From SIG578 sp045655125 (lineage in GTDB: Bacteria; Bacillota; Clostridia; Oscillospirales; Ruminococcaceae): a DNA stretch of 13,087 bases. The position numbers and the translations under genes are program-made. The notes under the pieces are model-generated. The model ran no database searches. It was not told the origin of the DNA and saw only the letters and a program-made list of their open reading frames with translations. Location: positions 1-13,087 of the forward strand of contig JAZOOR010000043.1 in NCBI GenBank assembly GCA_045655125.1, in the 5' to 3' direction. Shown piece after piece: positions 5,696 through 13,037 of the stretch (position 1 is the stretch's first letter; each line of letters begins with the position of its first letter).

Positions 5696-8314
5696 ATGAA
5701 AAAGTTTTTGTCAGTTCTGCTCAGCTTTATTTTCGTTTTCTCATTTCTGCCGCTTAACGCTTTTGATATAAAAGCAAAAGCAACAACGTTATATTACGAG
5801 GATGGATTTACCTATTCAGTTACGGATGGGGAGGCAAGAATTTCATATGTTAATGAATCTATAAGTGGAGAAGTAATTACTCCATCAACTCTTGGAGGAT
5901 ATCCTGTAACTAGCATAGGAACATCTTCATTTAGTGATTGTCGTAATATTGAAAGCGTAATCATATCTGATGGAGTAATCAAAATAGAAGCAAGTGCATT
6001 TTCTGGTTGTATTAACCTTACAAGTATAAGTGTGCCTGAAAGCGTAATAAGCATAGGAAGTAATGCATTTTATGGTTGTATCAACCTTACGAATATAAGT
6101 ATACCCGAAAGAGTAACGAGCATAGGGGGTGCTGCGTTTTCTGGCTGTACCAACCTTACAAGCATAACAATACCTGATAGTGTAACGAGTATAGGAAGTT
6201 ATGCGTTTTCTAACTGTATAAGACTTAAAAGTATAACAATACCTGATAGTGTAACCAGCATGGGCTCAAATGTGCTTAACTCGACTGCTATTTATAATGA
6301 CATAGATAATTGGGATAATGACGTATTATATGTTGATAACCACCTGATTAGTGTCAAAACAAGTATTTCGAGAATGTGTAATATTAGGGAAGGTACAAAG
6401 AGCATTGCGGCTGGTGCATTTTATGATTGTGCAAATCTTTTGTATATAACAATACCCGATGGTGTTACGAATATAGGCTTTGATACATTTCGTGCCTGTA
6501 CCAATCTTGTGAGCATAACTATACCCGATAGCGTAAAAAGTATAGGCAGGGGCGCGTTTTATGGTTGCGGTAACTTAATAAGTATATCAATCCCCAGTAA
6601 TATAACGGAAATAGGATATGAGGCGTTTTATGAATGTGATAAACTTACTAGCATAACAATACCCGATGGTGTTACGAGCATAGAGTATAATACTTTTTAT
6701 AATTGCCGAAGTCTTACAAGTGTAAGTATAGGTAGTGGCGTAAAAAGTATAGGAGATGATGCGTTTTATTGTTGCTATAAACTTGAAAGTCTAACGATAC
6801 CTGAAGGTGTAACAAGTATAGGAAATTATGCTTTTTATGGATGTCATAGTATTAAAAGCTTAATAATACCCAACGGGGTAATAAGTATAGGCAGGGGTGC
6901 TTTTTATAGTTGTAAAAACCTTGAAAGTGTAATAATACCCGCCAGTGTAAAGTCAATATATGACTCTGCGTTCTTTTATTGCAATGCGCTGAAATCTGTT
7001 ACGGTTTTAGGTGAAGCGGATTGGTACAAGGCATTTGGTACAAGTTACTTAAGAGATGTTAAAACTATTATAGTAAAGGATGCTGAGAACATAGTTGATG
7101 GAGCTTTTTGGGATTACAAAACAGAGACCCTATTGATCTCAGAAACGGTTAAAGCTATAGGTGAAAAAGCGTTTTATGGTTGTGTAGATATTAAGGACGT
7201 GTGGTACGGTGGAGAAGAGAACGATATAACAATTTTAGCTGGAAACGAAAATCTAGTGTCTGCAAGATGGCACTATAACACTTGTGAAGTGGACGAACAC
7301 ATGTATATCTCTGATTGTGATATTACTTGTGAAAATTGTGAATGGATAAGAGAATCTTCGGGAGAACACAAGTACGATGATGCGTGCGATACAAGTTGTA
7401 ATATTTGCACATATGTGCGTGAGGCGTTACATATATACGACAACGGGTGGGACAAAATCTGCAATGGATGTTCTGCTATTCGCGAAATCACCTATACAGG
7501 CTGGGCGAAGATAGACGGCAAATGGTATTACTATAAAAAAGGCTCAATAGTCAAGTCAGACTGGGTACAATCAAACGGTAAGTGGTATTACTTAGATGCT
7601 AACGGCCATATGATAGCAAGCAAATGGCTGAAAGATGCCTTAGGGTGGACATATTATGGTGCTGACGGAGCTAAGGTTACCAACAAGTGGCTTAAAGATT
7701 CCAAAGGCTGGTGCTATGTAGATGCTGATGGTTACTGCTTAACTAACCAGTGGAAGAAAGACTCCTACGGCTGGATCTATTTAGATAGCAACGGCTCTAT
7801 GACCAAGTCAAAATGGGTAAAGACCAGCAATAAATGGTATTACCTAGATGCCAACGGCTATATGGTAACAAGCAAATGGCAGAAAGACTCTAAAGGTTGG
7901 GTATACGTAGGCTCTGATGGAGCGATGGTAACTAACAAATGGGTTAAAGACTCCAAAGGCTGGTGCTATGTAGGCGCTGACGGCTATGCAGTAACAAACC
8001 AGTGGAAGAAAGACTCACACGGCTGGATCTATCTTGATGCCAACGGCTCAATGACCAAGGCCAAATGGATTAAAGACGATGGCAAGTGGTATTACTTAGA
8101 TGCTAATGGCTATATGGTAGCAAACAAATGGCAGAAAGACTCCAAGGGCTGGATCTATTTAGACAGAAACGGCTCAATGACAAAGTCTAAGTGGATACAG
8201 ACAAGCGGCAAGTGGTACTACTGTGATGCTAACGGTTACATGGTCGCAAACAAGACCATTACCATCAGCGGCAAGAAGTACACCTTTAACGCAAGCGGCG
8301 TTTGGGTAAAATAA
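5696..8314 (+). CDS. Secreted BspA-like LRR protein with cell-wall-binding repeats
   Basis: An 872-residue exported, probably wall-attached protein. Residues 1-29 are a signal peptide: MKK, the hydrophobic core LSVLLSFIFVFSFLPL, and a possible AKA cleavage site. Residues 71-506 hold about 17 LRR_5 (BspA/TpLRR-like) units, mostly exactly 23 residues, of the form (V)TSIGxxAFYGCxNLTSITIPDS. They are interrupted by longer segments at 186-233 and 418-464. Residues 535-596 carry three 18-residue H-x-Y...CDxxCxxCxxxR motifs. Residues 602-872 are twelve full and one partial 21-residue W...GKWYYLDANGYM-type cell-wall/choline-binding-like repeats. No LPXTG motif or C-terminal membrane anchor is present, so attachment is presumably non-covalent. 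ATG 5690 abuts the AGGAGG site (5684-5689), so ATG 5696, with 6-nt spacing, is preferred. The LRR half is A/T-rich with many ATA Ile codons, while the end uses ATC/ATT and GGC more. Adhesion or host interaction is likely but not shown. Confidence 0.9.
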   Translation: MKKFLSVLLSFIFVFSFLPLNAFDIKAKATTLYYEDGFTYSVTDGEARISYVNESISGEVITPSTLGGYPVTSIGTSSFSDCRNIESVIISDGVIKIEASAFSGCINLTSISVPESVISIGSNAFYGCINLTNISIPERVTSIGGAAFSGCTNLTSITIPDSVTSIGSYAFSNCIRLKSITIPDSVTSMGSNVLNSTAIYNDIDNWDNDVLYVDNHLISVKTSISRMCNIREGTKSIAAGAFYDCANLLYITIPDGVTNIGFDTFRACTNLVSITIPDSVKSIGRGAFYGCGNLISISIPSNITEIGYEAFYECDKLTSITIPDGVTSIEYNTFYNCRSLTSVSIGSGVKSIGDDAFYCCYKLESLTIPEGVTSIGNYAFYGCHSIKSLIIPNGVISIGRGAFYSCKNLESVIIPASVKSIYDSAFFYCNALKSVTVLGEADWYKAFGTSYLRDVKTIIVKDAENIVDGAFWDYKTETLLISETVKAIGEKAFYGCVDIKDVWYGGEENDITILAGNENLVSARWHYNTCEVDEHMYISDCDITCENCEWIRESSGEHKYDDACDTSCNICTYVREALHIYDNGWDKICNGCSAIREITYTGWAKIDGKWYYYKKGSIVKSDWVQSNGKWYYLDANGHMIASKWLKDALGWTYYGADGAKVTNKWLKDSKGWCYVDADGYCLTNQWKKDSYGWIYLDSNGSMTKSKWVKTSNKWYYLDANGYMVTSKWQKDSKGWVYVGSDGAMVTNKWVKDSKGWCYVGADGYAVTNQWKKDSHGWIYLDANGSMTKAKWIKDDGKWYYLDANGYMVANKWQKDSKGWIYLDRNGSMTKSKWIQTSGKWYYCDANGYMVANKTITISGKKYTFNASGVWVK
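5906..7213 (+). repeat. LRR_5-coding tandem repeats (69-bp period)
   Basis: This is the coding stretch for residues 71-506 of the surface protein. Successive 69-bp units encode 23 residues around AGC ATA ... GCG TTT TAT GGT TGT ... CTT ACA AGC ATA ACA ATA CCC GAT. Units 1-5 and 7-14 have exactly the same length; units 6 and 15 are extended to 48 and 47 residues, and units 16-17 are short. DNA identity between units is moderate, so this is diverged tandem duplication rather than a recent expansion. Confidence 0.85.
7499..8311 (+). repeat. Cell-wall-binding-coding tandem repeats (63-bp period)
   Basis: Twelve consecutive 63-bp units (21 residues each, first W of unit 2 at 7562) and a 57-bp end unit. 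The units also follow a four-unit super-period of 252 bp: unit 3 resembles 7, 4 resembles 8, 5 resembles 9 and 6 resembles 10. By hand count 64 of the 84 residues are identical between units 3-6 and 7-10. This indicates that a block of four units was duplicated. Confidence 0.88.
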
Positions 8315-8327
8315 AAAGCAACACAAA

Positions 8328-8360
8328 AAAGACAGGTCTGCAAGCAGCAGACCTGTCTTT
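8328..8360. terminator. Bidirectional terminator between the LRR gene and the glmU-like gene
   Basis: An 11-bp G/C-containing stem GACAGGTCTGC (8331-8341) / GCAGACCTGTC (8347-8357) with a 5-nt loop, extended by three A-T pairs to 14 bp. On the minus strand the stem is followed by six T, giving a strong terminator for the glmU-like gene ending at 8390. On the plus strand the tail is TTTATCATTTTA, weaker but usable for the LRR gene ending at 8314. Confidence 0.85.
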
Positions 8361-8389
8361 ATCATTTTAGGTTTATTGTCTGACTTAAC

Positions 8390-9535
8390 CTATTCTTCCC
8401 ATCTTCTGTGGCCGAGCTTTTTGTCTACCCAGCCCTCGATAATTTTTTCGTCTTTTTCACGGGAGATATAAAGGCTGTCGTCAGGCACATCGTGAGTTAC
8501 GGTTGAGCCTGCGGCGGTAAAGGCATTGTCGCCGATTTTAACGGGTGCAACAAGATTTGAGTTGCAGCCGATAAAAGCATAATCGCCGATTGTGGTGCGG
8601 AACTTATTTTTTCCGTCGTAATTTACCGTAACGGTCCCGCAGCCGAAATTAACCTTGCGCCCGACATCGCTGTCACCAACATATGTAAGGTGCGCCACCG
8701 AGGTCTTGTCGCCAATGGTGGAGTTTTTGATTTCCACAAAGTCACCAATCTTAACATTCTTACCGATATGACTGTCGGGACGAAGCTGAGTAAAGGGGCC
8801 GATGGTAGTGCCCTCGTCAACGGTAGAACGGGTGACTTGAGTTGCGTTTATAACGCAGTTGTCTGCAATTTCGCTGCTGTCTATAAGCGAATTAGGACCG
8901 ATGGTGCAGCCCTCGCCTATATGGGAGCCGTTTCTGATTATTGTGCCGGGCAGAATAACGCTGCCCTGTCCAATTTCGCAATCGGGAGAAATGATTATGC
9001 CGCTGTCACACATTATAACTGCGCCGTTCTCCATAGCTCTGTTTATAACCGCAGTGCGAGCCGCCTCGTTTGCAAAATAAAGGTCGCGAGCTGAGTGAAT
9101 TGAGAAAAGCTCCTCGCCCTCGTCGGCAACATATATTCCGCTCTTGTTTCCGCGCGAATTAAGTTCTTCTAAAAGCGCCTCTACCTGAGTCAGCTCAAAA
9201 TCTTCGGGCTTGAGAATATCGGCGCTGATAAAGGCGGCGCAAATCTCTTCCTCCTCAGAACTGCAAATGGCGGTTATGGGAAACTGTGATGTAATGTGCA
9301 GAACATAGCTTTCCTCTATAATTTCCTTTGAAATGAGAGGGCAGCGCTCGGAAACCACAAGAATATCCTTGCAGCCTAAGCTGTCAGCCGACATAGCTTC
9401 GCGGCTTATAACAGTCTCGGCACCTGCTTCGAGTGCCGATGAAGTAACCCAGTCATTTAAGGACTTAAATAATAAGATGTCTCCCTTTAAAAACTTTTCA
9501 TAGGCAGGGAAGACAACGGAGCAAACGTTTTTCAT
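8390..9535 (-). CDS. GlmU-like acetyltransferase with degenerate uridylyltransferase domain
   Basis: A 381-residue GlmU homologue. Normal GlmU (about 450-460 residues) acetylates glucosamine-1-phosphate and then uridylylates it to UDP-GlcNAc. The C-terminal left-handed beta-helix (about residues 180-381) is complete: Arg252 in QLRPDS, Lys270 in EIKNS, His282 and Tyr285 in AHLTYVGD, Asn296 in KVNFG, and NYDGKNKF; these match the E. coli acetyltransferase residues Arg333, Lys351, His363, Tyr366 and Asn377. The N-terminal half is shortened and has lost LAAGxGTRM (the slot reads VVFPAYEKFLKG) and GDxPL (here SERCPLIS). The QLGT segment is absent. Uridylyltransfer is therefore probably lost. Start ATG 9535 follows AAAGGAG by 7 nt; an upstream GTG at 9565 has no such site. 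The gene has its own promoter and terminator. It may supply only GlcNAc-1-phosphate or act on another sugar phosphate. Confidence 0.85.
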   Translation of the reverse strand: MKNVCSVVFPAYEKFLKGDILLFKSLNDWVTSSALEAGAETVISREAMSADSLGCKDILVVSERCPLISKEIIEESYVLHITSQFPITAICSSEEEEICAAFISADILKPEDFELTQVEALLEELNSRGNKSGIYVADEGEELFSIHSARDLYFANEAARTAVINRAMENGAVIMCDSGIIISPDCEIGQGSVILPGTIIRNGSHIGEGCTIGPNSLIDSSEIADNCVINATQVTRSTVDEGTTIGPFTQLRPDSHIGKNVKIGDFVEIKNSTIGDKTSVAHLTYVGDSDVGRKVNFGCGTVTVNYDGKNKFRTTIGDYAFIGCNSNLVAPVKIGDNAFTAAGSTVTHDVPDDSLYISREKDEKIIEGWVDKKLGHRRWEE

Positions 9536-9569
9536 ATTTTTTCTCCTTTTTAAAGAAAAATCCACATAT

Positions 9570-9598
9570 ATTATGGCATATTTTCTATTATATGTAAA
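9570..9598 (-). promoter_or_regulatory. Promoter of the glmU-like gene
   Basis: Minus strand: -35 TTTACA (9598-9593), 17-bp spacer, -10 CATAAT (9575-9570), giving a start near 9563 and a leader of about 28 nt ending in AAAGGAG. An alternative TATAAT occurs at 9593-9588 but without a clear -35. Confidence 0.5.
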
Positions 9599-9655
9599 GT
9601 AGATAAGGTTTTTTTGAAAAAATTTAACAAATTTTGAGAAATTTCAAAAAAACTA

Positions 9656-9684
9656 TGGAAATCTACAAAAGACTTTGATATAAT
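9656..9684 (+). promoter_or_regulatory. ppdK promoter
   Basis: -35 TGGAAA (9656-9661, four of six consensus bases), 17-bp spacer, perfect -10 TATAAT (9679-9684) with an upstream TG (extended -10). The predicted start near 9691 leaves a leader of about 60 nt. The leader has a small hairpin ACGGT-aaaa-ACCGT region around 9715-9728 just before the AGGAGG site. Confidence 0.6.
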
Positions 9685-9753
9685 ATTTAGACGGCAAATT
9701 GTAAGTAAATGAAAACGGTAAAAACCGTAAAAAAATCAGGAGGTAGATTTCCC

Positions 9754-12384
9754 TTGAGTAAGAAGTATGTTTATTTATTCAGCGAGGGCAACGCAACCAT
9801 GCGTGAGCTTCTCGGCGGTAAGGGTGCAAACCTTGCCGAAATGACCGGTCTCGGTCTCCCCGTTCCTCAGGGCTTCACCATTTCCACCGAAGCCTGCACC
9901 CAGTATTATGAGGACGGCAGAAAGATCAATGCCGACATTCAGGCAGAGATTATGGAGTATATTGACAAGATGGAAGGCATCACCGGTATGAAATTCGGTG
10001 ACAAAGAGAACCCTCTTCTCGTTTCCGTTCGCTCCGGTGCTAGAGCTTCTATGCCCGGTATGATGGACACCATCTTAAACCTCGGTCTTAACGAAGAGGT
10101 TGTTGAGGTTATGGCAGAGAAGTCCGGCAATCCCCGTTGGGCTTATGACTGCTACAGAAGATTTATCCAGATGTATTCCGACGTTGTTATGGAAGTCGGT
10201 AAGAAATATTTTGAGCAGCTCATCGATGAGATGAAAGAGGCTAAGGGCGTAACTCAGGATATCGAGCTCACCGCTGAGGATCTCAAAACCCTCGCAGGTC
10301 AGTTCAAGGCTGAGTACAAAGCTAAGATCGGCAAGGATTTCCCCTCCGATCCTAAAGAGCAGCTCATGGGCGCTGTTGAGGCTGTTTTCAGAAGCTGGGA
10401 CAATCCCCGTGCAAACGTTTACCGTCGTGATAACGATATCCCTTATAGCTGGGGTACCGCTGTTAACGTTCAGATGATGGCATTCGGTAATATGGGTGAC
10501 GATTGCGGTACAGGTGTTGCCTTTACCCGTGACCCCGCAACAGGTGAGCCCGGACTTATGGGCGAGTTCCTTGTTAACGCTCAGGGTGAGGACGTTGTTG
10601 CAGGCGTTCGTACTCCTATGCCTATTGCTCAGATGGCTGATAAATTCCCAGCAGCTTTCGAGGAATTTAACAAAGTTTGCGCAATCCTTGAAAACCACTA
10701 TAACGATATGCAGGATATGGAGTTCACCATTCAGGGCGGAAAGCTTTATATGCTTCAGACCAGAAATGGTAAGAGAACTGCTAAGGCTGCTCTTAAAATC
10801 GCTTGCGACCTTGTTGATGAGGGTAGAATTACCAAGCAGCAGGCTGTTGCAATGATCGACCCCAGAAACCTCGATACACTTCTCCACCCCCAGTTTGACC
10901 AGAAGGCTCTCAAGGCTGCTACCCCCGCGGGTAAAGGTCTTGGCGCTTCTCCCGGTGCTGCTTGCGGTAAGGTTGTATTTACCGCTGAGGATGCAGAGGC
11001 TTGGAACGAGAGAGGCGAAAAGGTTATTCTTGTCCGTCTCGAAACCTCTCCTGAGGATATCACCGGTATGAAAGCCTCTCAGGGTATTCTTACCGTTCGC
11101 GGCGGTATGACCTCTCATGCTGCTGTTGTTGCTCGCGGAATGGGAACCTGCTGTGTTTCCGGCTGCGGCGAAATCATTATGGATGAAGAGAACAAAAAGT
11201 TCACTCTTGCAGGCAAAACCTACAATGAGGGCGACTTTATCTCCATCGATGGTTCTACCGGTAACATCTATGACGGTATTATTCCTACCGTTGATGCTGA
11301 AATTGCAGGCGAGTTCGGCAGAATTATGGCTTGGGCTGATGAGTTCAGAACTCTTAAGGTCCGCACTAATGCTGACACTCCTGCTGATGCTAAAAAGGCT
11401 CGCGAGCTTGGTGCTGAGGGTATCGGCCTTTGCCGTACCGAGCATATGTTCTTCGAGGCTGACAGAATTGCAGCATTCCGTGAAATGATCTGCGCTGACA
11501 CCGTAGAAGAGAGAGAAACAGCTCTTGAGAAGATTCTTCCTTATCAGCAGGGCGACTTTGAAAAGCTCTATGAGGCTCTTGAGGGTAACCCCGTTTGCAT
11601 CCGTTTCCTCGATCCCCCGCTTCACGAATTCGTTCCCACTGAAGAGGCTGACATCGAGGCTCTTGCAAAGGCACAGGGCAAAACAGTTCAGGATATCAAG
11701 AATGTTATCGCTTCTCTGCACGAGTTTAACCCCATGATGGGTCACCGTGGCTGCCGCCTCGCTGTAACCTATCCTGAGATTGCAAAGATGCAGACCGCTG
11801 CTGTTATCCGCGCAGCTATCAATGTAAAGAAAGCTCATCCCGACTGGGATCTCGTTCCCGAGATTATGATTCCCTTAACCGGTGAGGTTAAAGAGATGAA
11901 GTTTGTTAAGGATGTAGTTGTTGCAACTGCTGACGCTGAGATTGCAAAAGCAGGCGTTGAGCTTAAATATGAGGTCGGTACTATGATGGAAATCCCCAGA
12001 GCCTGCCTCACCGCTGATGAGATCGCAAAAGAGGCTGAGTTCTTCTGCTTCGGTACTAACGACCTCACTCAGATGACCTTCGGCTTCAGCCGTGACGATG
12101 CCGGTAAGTTCCTCAATGCTTACTATGACACCAAGATCTACGAGAACGATCCCTTCGCAAAGCTCGACCAGACAGGTGTTGGCAAACTTATGGATATGGC
12201 TGTTGAGCTCGGTAAAAAGACTCGTCCCGCTCTCCACTGCGGCATCTGCGGTGAGCACGGCGGTGACCCCGTTTCAGTTGAGTTCTGTCACAAGATTGGC
12301 CTCGACTATGTATCCTGCTCACCCTTCCGCGTGCCCATCGCCCGCCTCGCTGCAGCACAGGCTGCAATCAAAGAAAGTAAGTAA
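9754..12384 (+). CDS. ppdK: Pyruvate, phosphate dikinase
   Basis: An 876-residue cytosolic enzyme interconverting pyruvate + ATP + Pi and phosphoenolpyruvate + AMP + PPi; in anaerobic clostridia it commonly serves pyrophosphate-linked glycolysis or PEP supply. Domain order is the N-terminal ATP-grasp domain (GGKGANLAEM at 26-35, VSVRSGA), the swivelling phosphohistidine domain with catalytic His455 in RGGMTSHAAVVARGMG, and the C-terminal PEP/pyruvate barrel with LCRTEHMF, FGTNDLTQM and Cys832 in GICGEHGGDP. The frame opens at ATG 9709, but that codon has no ribosome site. AGGAGG (9738-9743) lies 10 nt before TTG 9754, which gives the family start (M)SKKYVYLF and puts the histidine at 455, the number used in the Clostridium symbiosum enzyme. 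Thr453, the residue regulated in plants, is present. It has its own promoter and terminator. Strong use of GTT/GCT/CTC/ACC codons suggests high expression. Confidence 0.96.
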   Translation: MSKKYVYLFSEGNATMRELLGGKGANLAEMTGLGLPVPQGFTISTEACTQYYEDGRKINADIQAEIMEYIDKMEGITGMKFGDKENPLLVSVRSGARASMPGMMDTILNLGLNEEVVEVMAEKSGNPRWAYDCYRRFIQMYSDVVMEVGKKYFEQLIDEMKEAKGVTQDIELTAEDLKTLAGQFKAEYKAKIGKDFPSDPKEQLMGAVEAVFRSWDNPRANVYRRDNDIPYSWGTAVNVQMMAFGNMGDDCGTGVAFTRDPATGEPGLMGEFLVNAQGEDVVAGVRTPMPIAQMADKFPAAFEEFNKVCAILENHYNDMQDMEFTIQGGKLYMLQTRNGKRTAKAALKIACDLVDEGRITKQQAVAMIDPRNLDTLLHPQFDQKALKAATPAGKGLGASPGAACGKVVFTAEDAEAWNERGEKVILVRLETSPEDITGMKASQGILTVRGGMTSHAAVVARGMGTCCVSGCGEIIMDEENKKFTLAGKTYNEGDFISIDGSTGNIYDGIIPTVDAEIAGEFGRIMAWADEFRTLKVRTNADTPADAKKARELGAEGIGLCRTEHMFFEADRIAAFREMICADTVEERETALEKILPYQQGDFEKLYEALEGNPVCIRFLDPPLHEFVPTEEADIEALAKAQGKTVQDIKNVIASLHEFNPMMGHRGCRLAVTYPEIAKMQTAAVIRAAINVKKAHPDWDLVPEIMIPLTGEVKEMKFVKDVVVATADAEIAKAGVELKYEVGTMMEIPRACLTADEIAKEAEFFCFGTNDLTQMTFGFSRDDAGKFLNAYYDTKIYENDPFAKLDQTGVGKLMDMAVELGKKTRPALHCGICGEHGGDPVSVEFCHKIGLDYVSCSPFRVPIARLAAAQAAIKESK

Positions 12385-12408
12385 TTGCTGACTTTATAAA
12401 GCAAAACT

Positions 12409-12438
12409 ATCCGCCCGAAGAAATTCGGGCGGATTTTT
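12409..12438 (+). terminator. ppdK terminator
   Basis: A perfect 11-bp stem ATCCGCCCGAA / TTCGGGCGGAT with a GAAA tetraloop, followed by further T residues (12435-12438). This is a very stable intrinsic terminator 24 bp after the stop. Confidence 0.93.
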
Positions 12439-12471
12439 CTATGCAAAGTCCTTTTTATTGGACACAAGGTG

Positions 12472-12480
12472 TGCTATAAT
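12472..12480 (+). promoter_or_regulatory. Extended -10 promoter of the 121-residue protein gene
   Basis: TGCTATAAT is a perfect TATAAT with TG one base upstream. There is no usable -35 at 16-18 bp (TTGGAC at 12458-12463 is only 11 bp away), so recognition would rest on the extended -10. Predicted leader about 15 nt with GAGGTGA before the start codon. Confidence 0.5.
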
Positions 12481-12501
12481 GTGTTCAAGAGGTGAAAGAT
12501 A

Positions 12502-12867
12502 ATGGTAAAGTTTCAACTAAAAGAAAAAACAGACAACCGATTTATATATGAATACTTCCCCCAAGGAGACTTTTCAAAAGAAGCAGGAATAATTATTGTC
12601 GATACAGTAGCGGAATCTGTATGGGTTGAAAAACTTGCAGAAGAAGATTTTGAACGCCACACTACTGCCGATGAATTGAATGATATGCGAAATGCAATAA
12701 ACGAAATGCGGGCTGAAAACGGTGAACCTCCATTAACCGAAGAAGAATTACCCACTGCCACAGAAGGTTCAAGGTGGTATTATTATGCCAATCACGCAAT
12801 AAATCGTTTATGTGACCTGTTTAATGCCGGGAAGGAACCAACAGAAGATATCGCTGTGTGGTACTGA
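12502..12867 (+). CDS. Hypothetical protein, 121 residues
   Basis: I do not recognise this protein. It has a convincing start (AGAGGTGA about 7 nt before ATG), its own extended -10 promoter and a hairpin terminator downstream, so it is very likely a real single-gene unit. It is soluble, with no signal peptide or membrane segment, and acidic. The first 45 residues alternate in a way that suggests beta-strands (KFQLKEK...RFIYEYFP, AGIIIVDTVAESVWVEKL). Residues 55-72 (DELNDMRNAINEMRAENG) look like an amphipathic helix. A second helix is likely around RWYYYANHAINRLCDLFNAG, and the end IAVWY is aromatic. There is only one cysteine and no metal or nucleotide motif. Its A-rich codon use (GAA, AAA, CCA) differs from ppdK, as expected for lower expression or later acquisition. 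Confidence 0.8.
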   Translation: MVKFQLKEKTDNRFIYEYFPQGDFSKEAGIIIVDTVAESVWVEKLAEEDFERHTTADELNDMRNAINEMRAENGEPPLTEEELPTATEGSRWYYYANHAINRLCDLFNAGKEPTEDIAVWY

Positions 12868-12930
12868 TTTTTCCGCCCTTACTGTCAATAACACCATCTG
12901 CCATCGCAACACATAATTTATGGTTTTATA

Positions 12931-12969
12931 GCAAAAAAGACCTGCCGAAAGGCAGTTCTTTTTTATTGC
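12931..12969 (+). terminator. Terminator after the 121-residue protein gene
   Basis: Stem core CTGCC-gaaa-GGCAG (12942-12955) extended by AAAAAAGA pairing with TCTTTTTT across one C/T mismatch and closed by GC/GC at the base (GCAAAAAAGA ... TCTTTTTTATTGC). The T-run after the core gives an intrinsic terminator; the matching A-run would also make it work on the minus strand. Confidence 0.8.
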
Positions 12970-13037
12970 GCGGGGCTTTTTTCTTATATAAAAGTATGGT
13001 AATATGATAGTAATAAACAGGCCAAGGAGGCTGACTT

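Noticed and set aside
5906..8311. Regularly spaced direct repeats that could suggest a CRISPR array
   Set aside because: The repeats have no unique spacers between them and stay in one reading frame, encoding LRR_5 and wall-binding units; they are protein-coding tandem repeats.
9535..9700. Missing N-terminal GlmU sequence displaced by a frameshift upstream
   Set aside because: The stretch is very A/T-rich and I saw no GlmU-like nucleotide loop in it. A proper ribosome site and promoter precede ATG 9535, so the shortened N-terminus looks genuine.
10075..11838. A 587-codon open frame on the minus strand opposite ppdK
   Set aside because: It mirrors ppdK's strongly biased codons, its product has no recognisable domain, and the plus-strand frame has complete PPDK motifs along the whole length. 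It is a shadow frame.
12461..12474. CACA-agg-TGTG inverted repeat beside the promoter of the 121-residue protein gene, as an operator
   Set aside because: Arms of only 4 bp are expected by chance in sequence this A/T- and GT-rich, and there is no second copy or neighbouring regulator gene.
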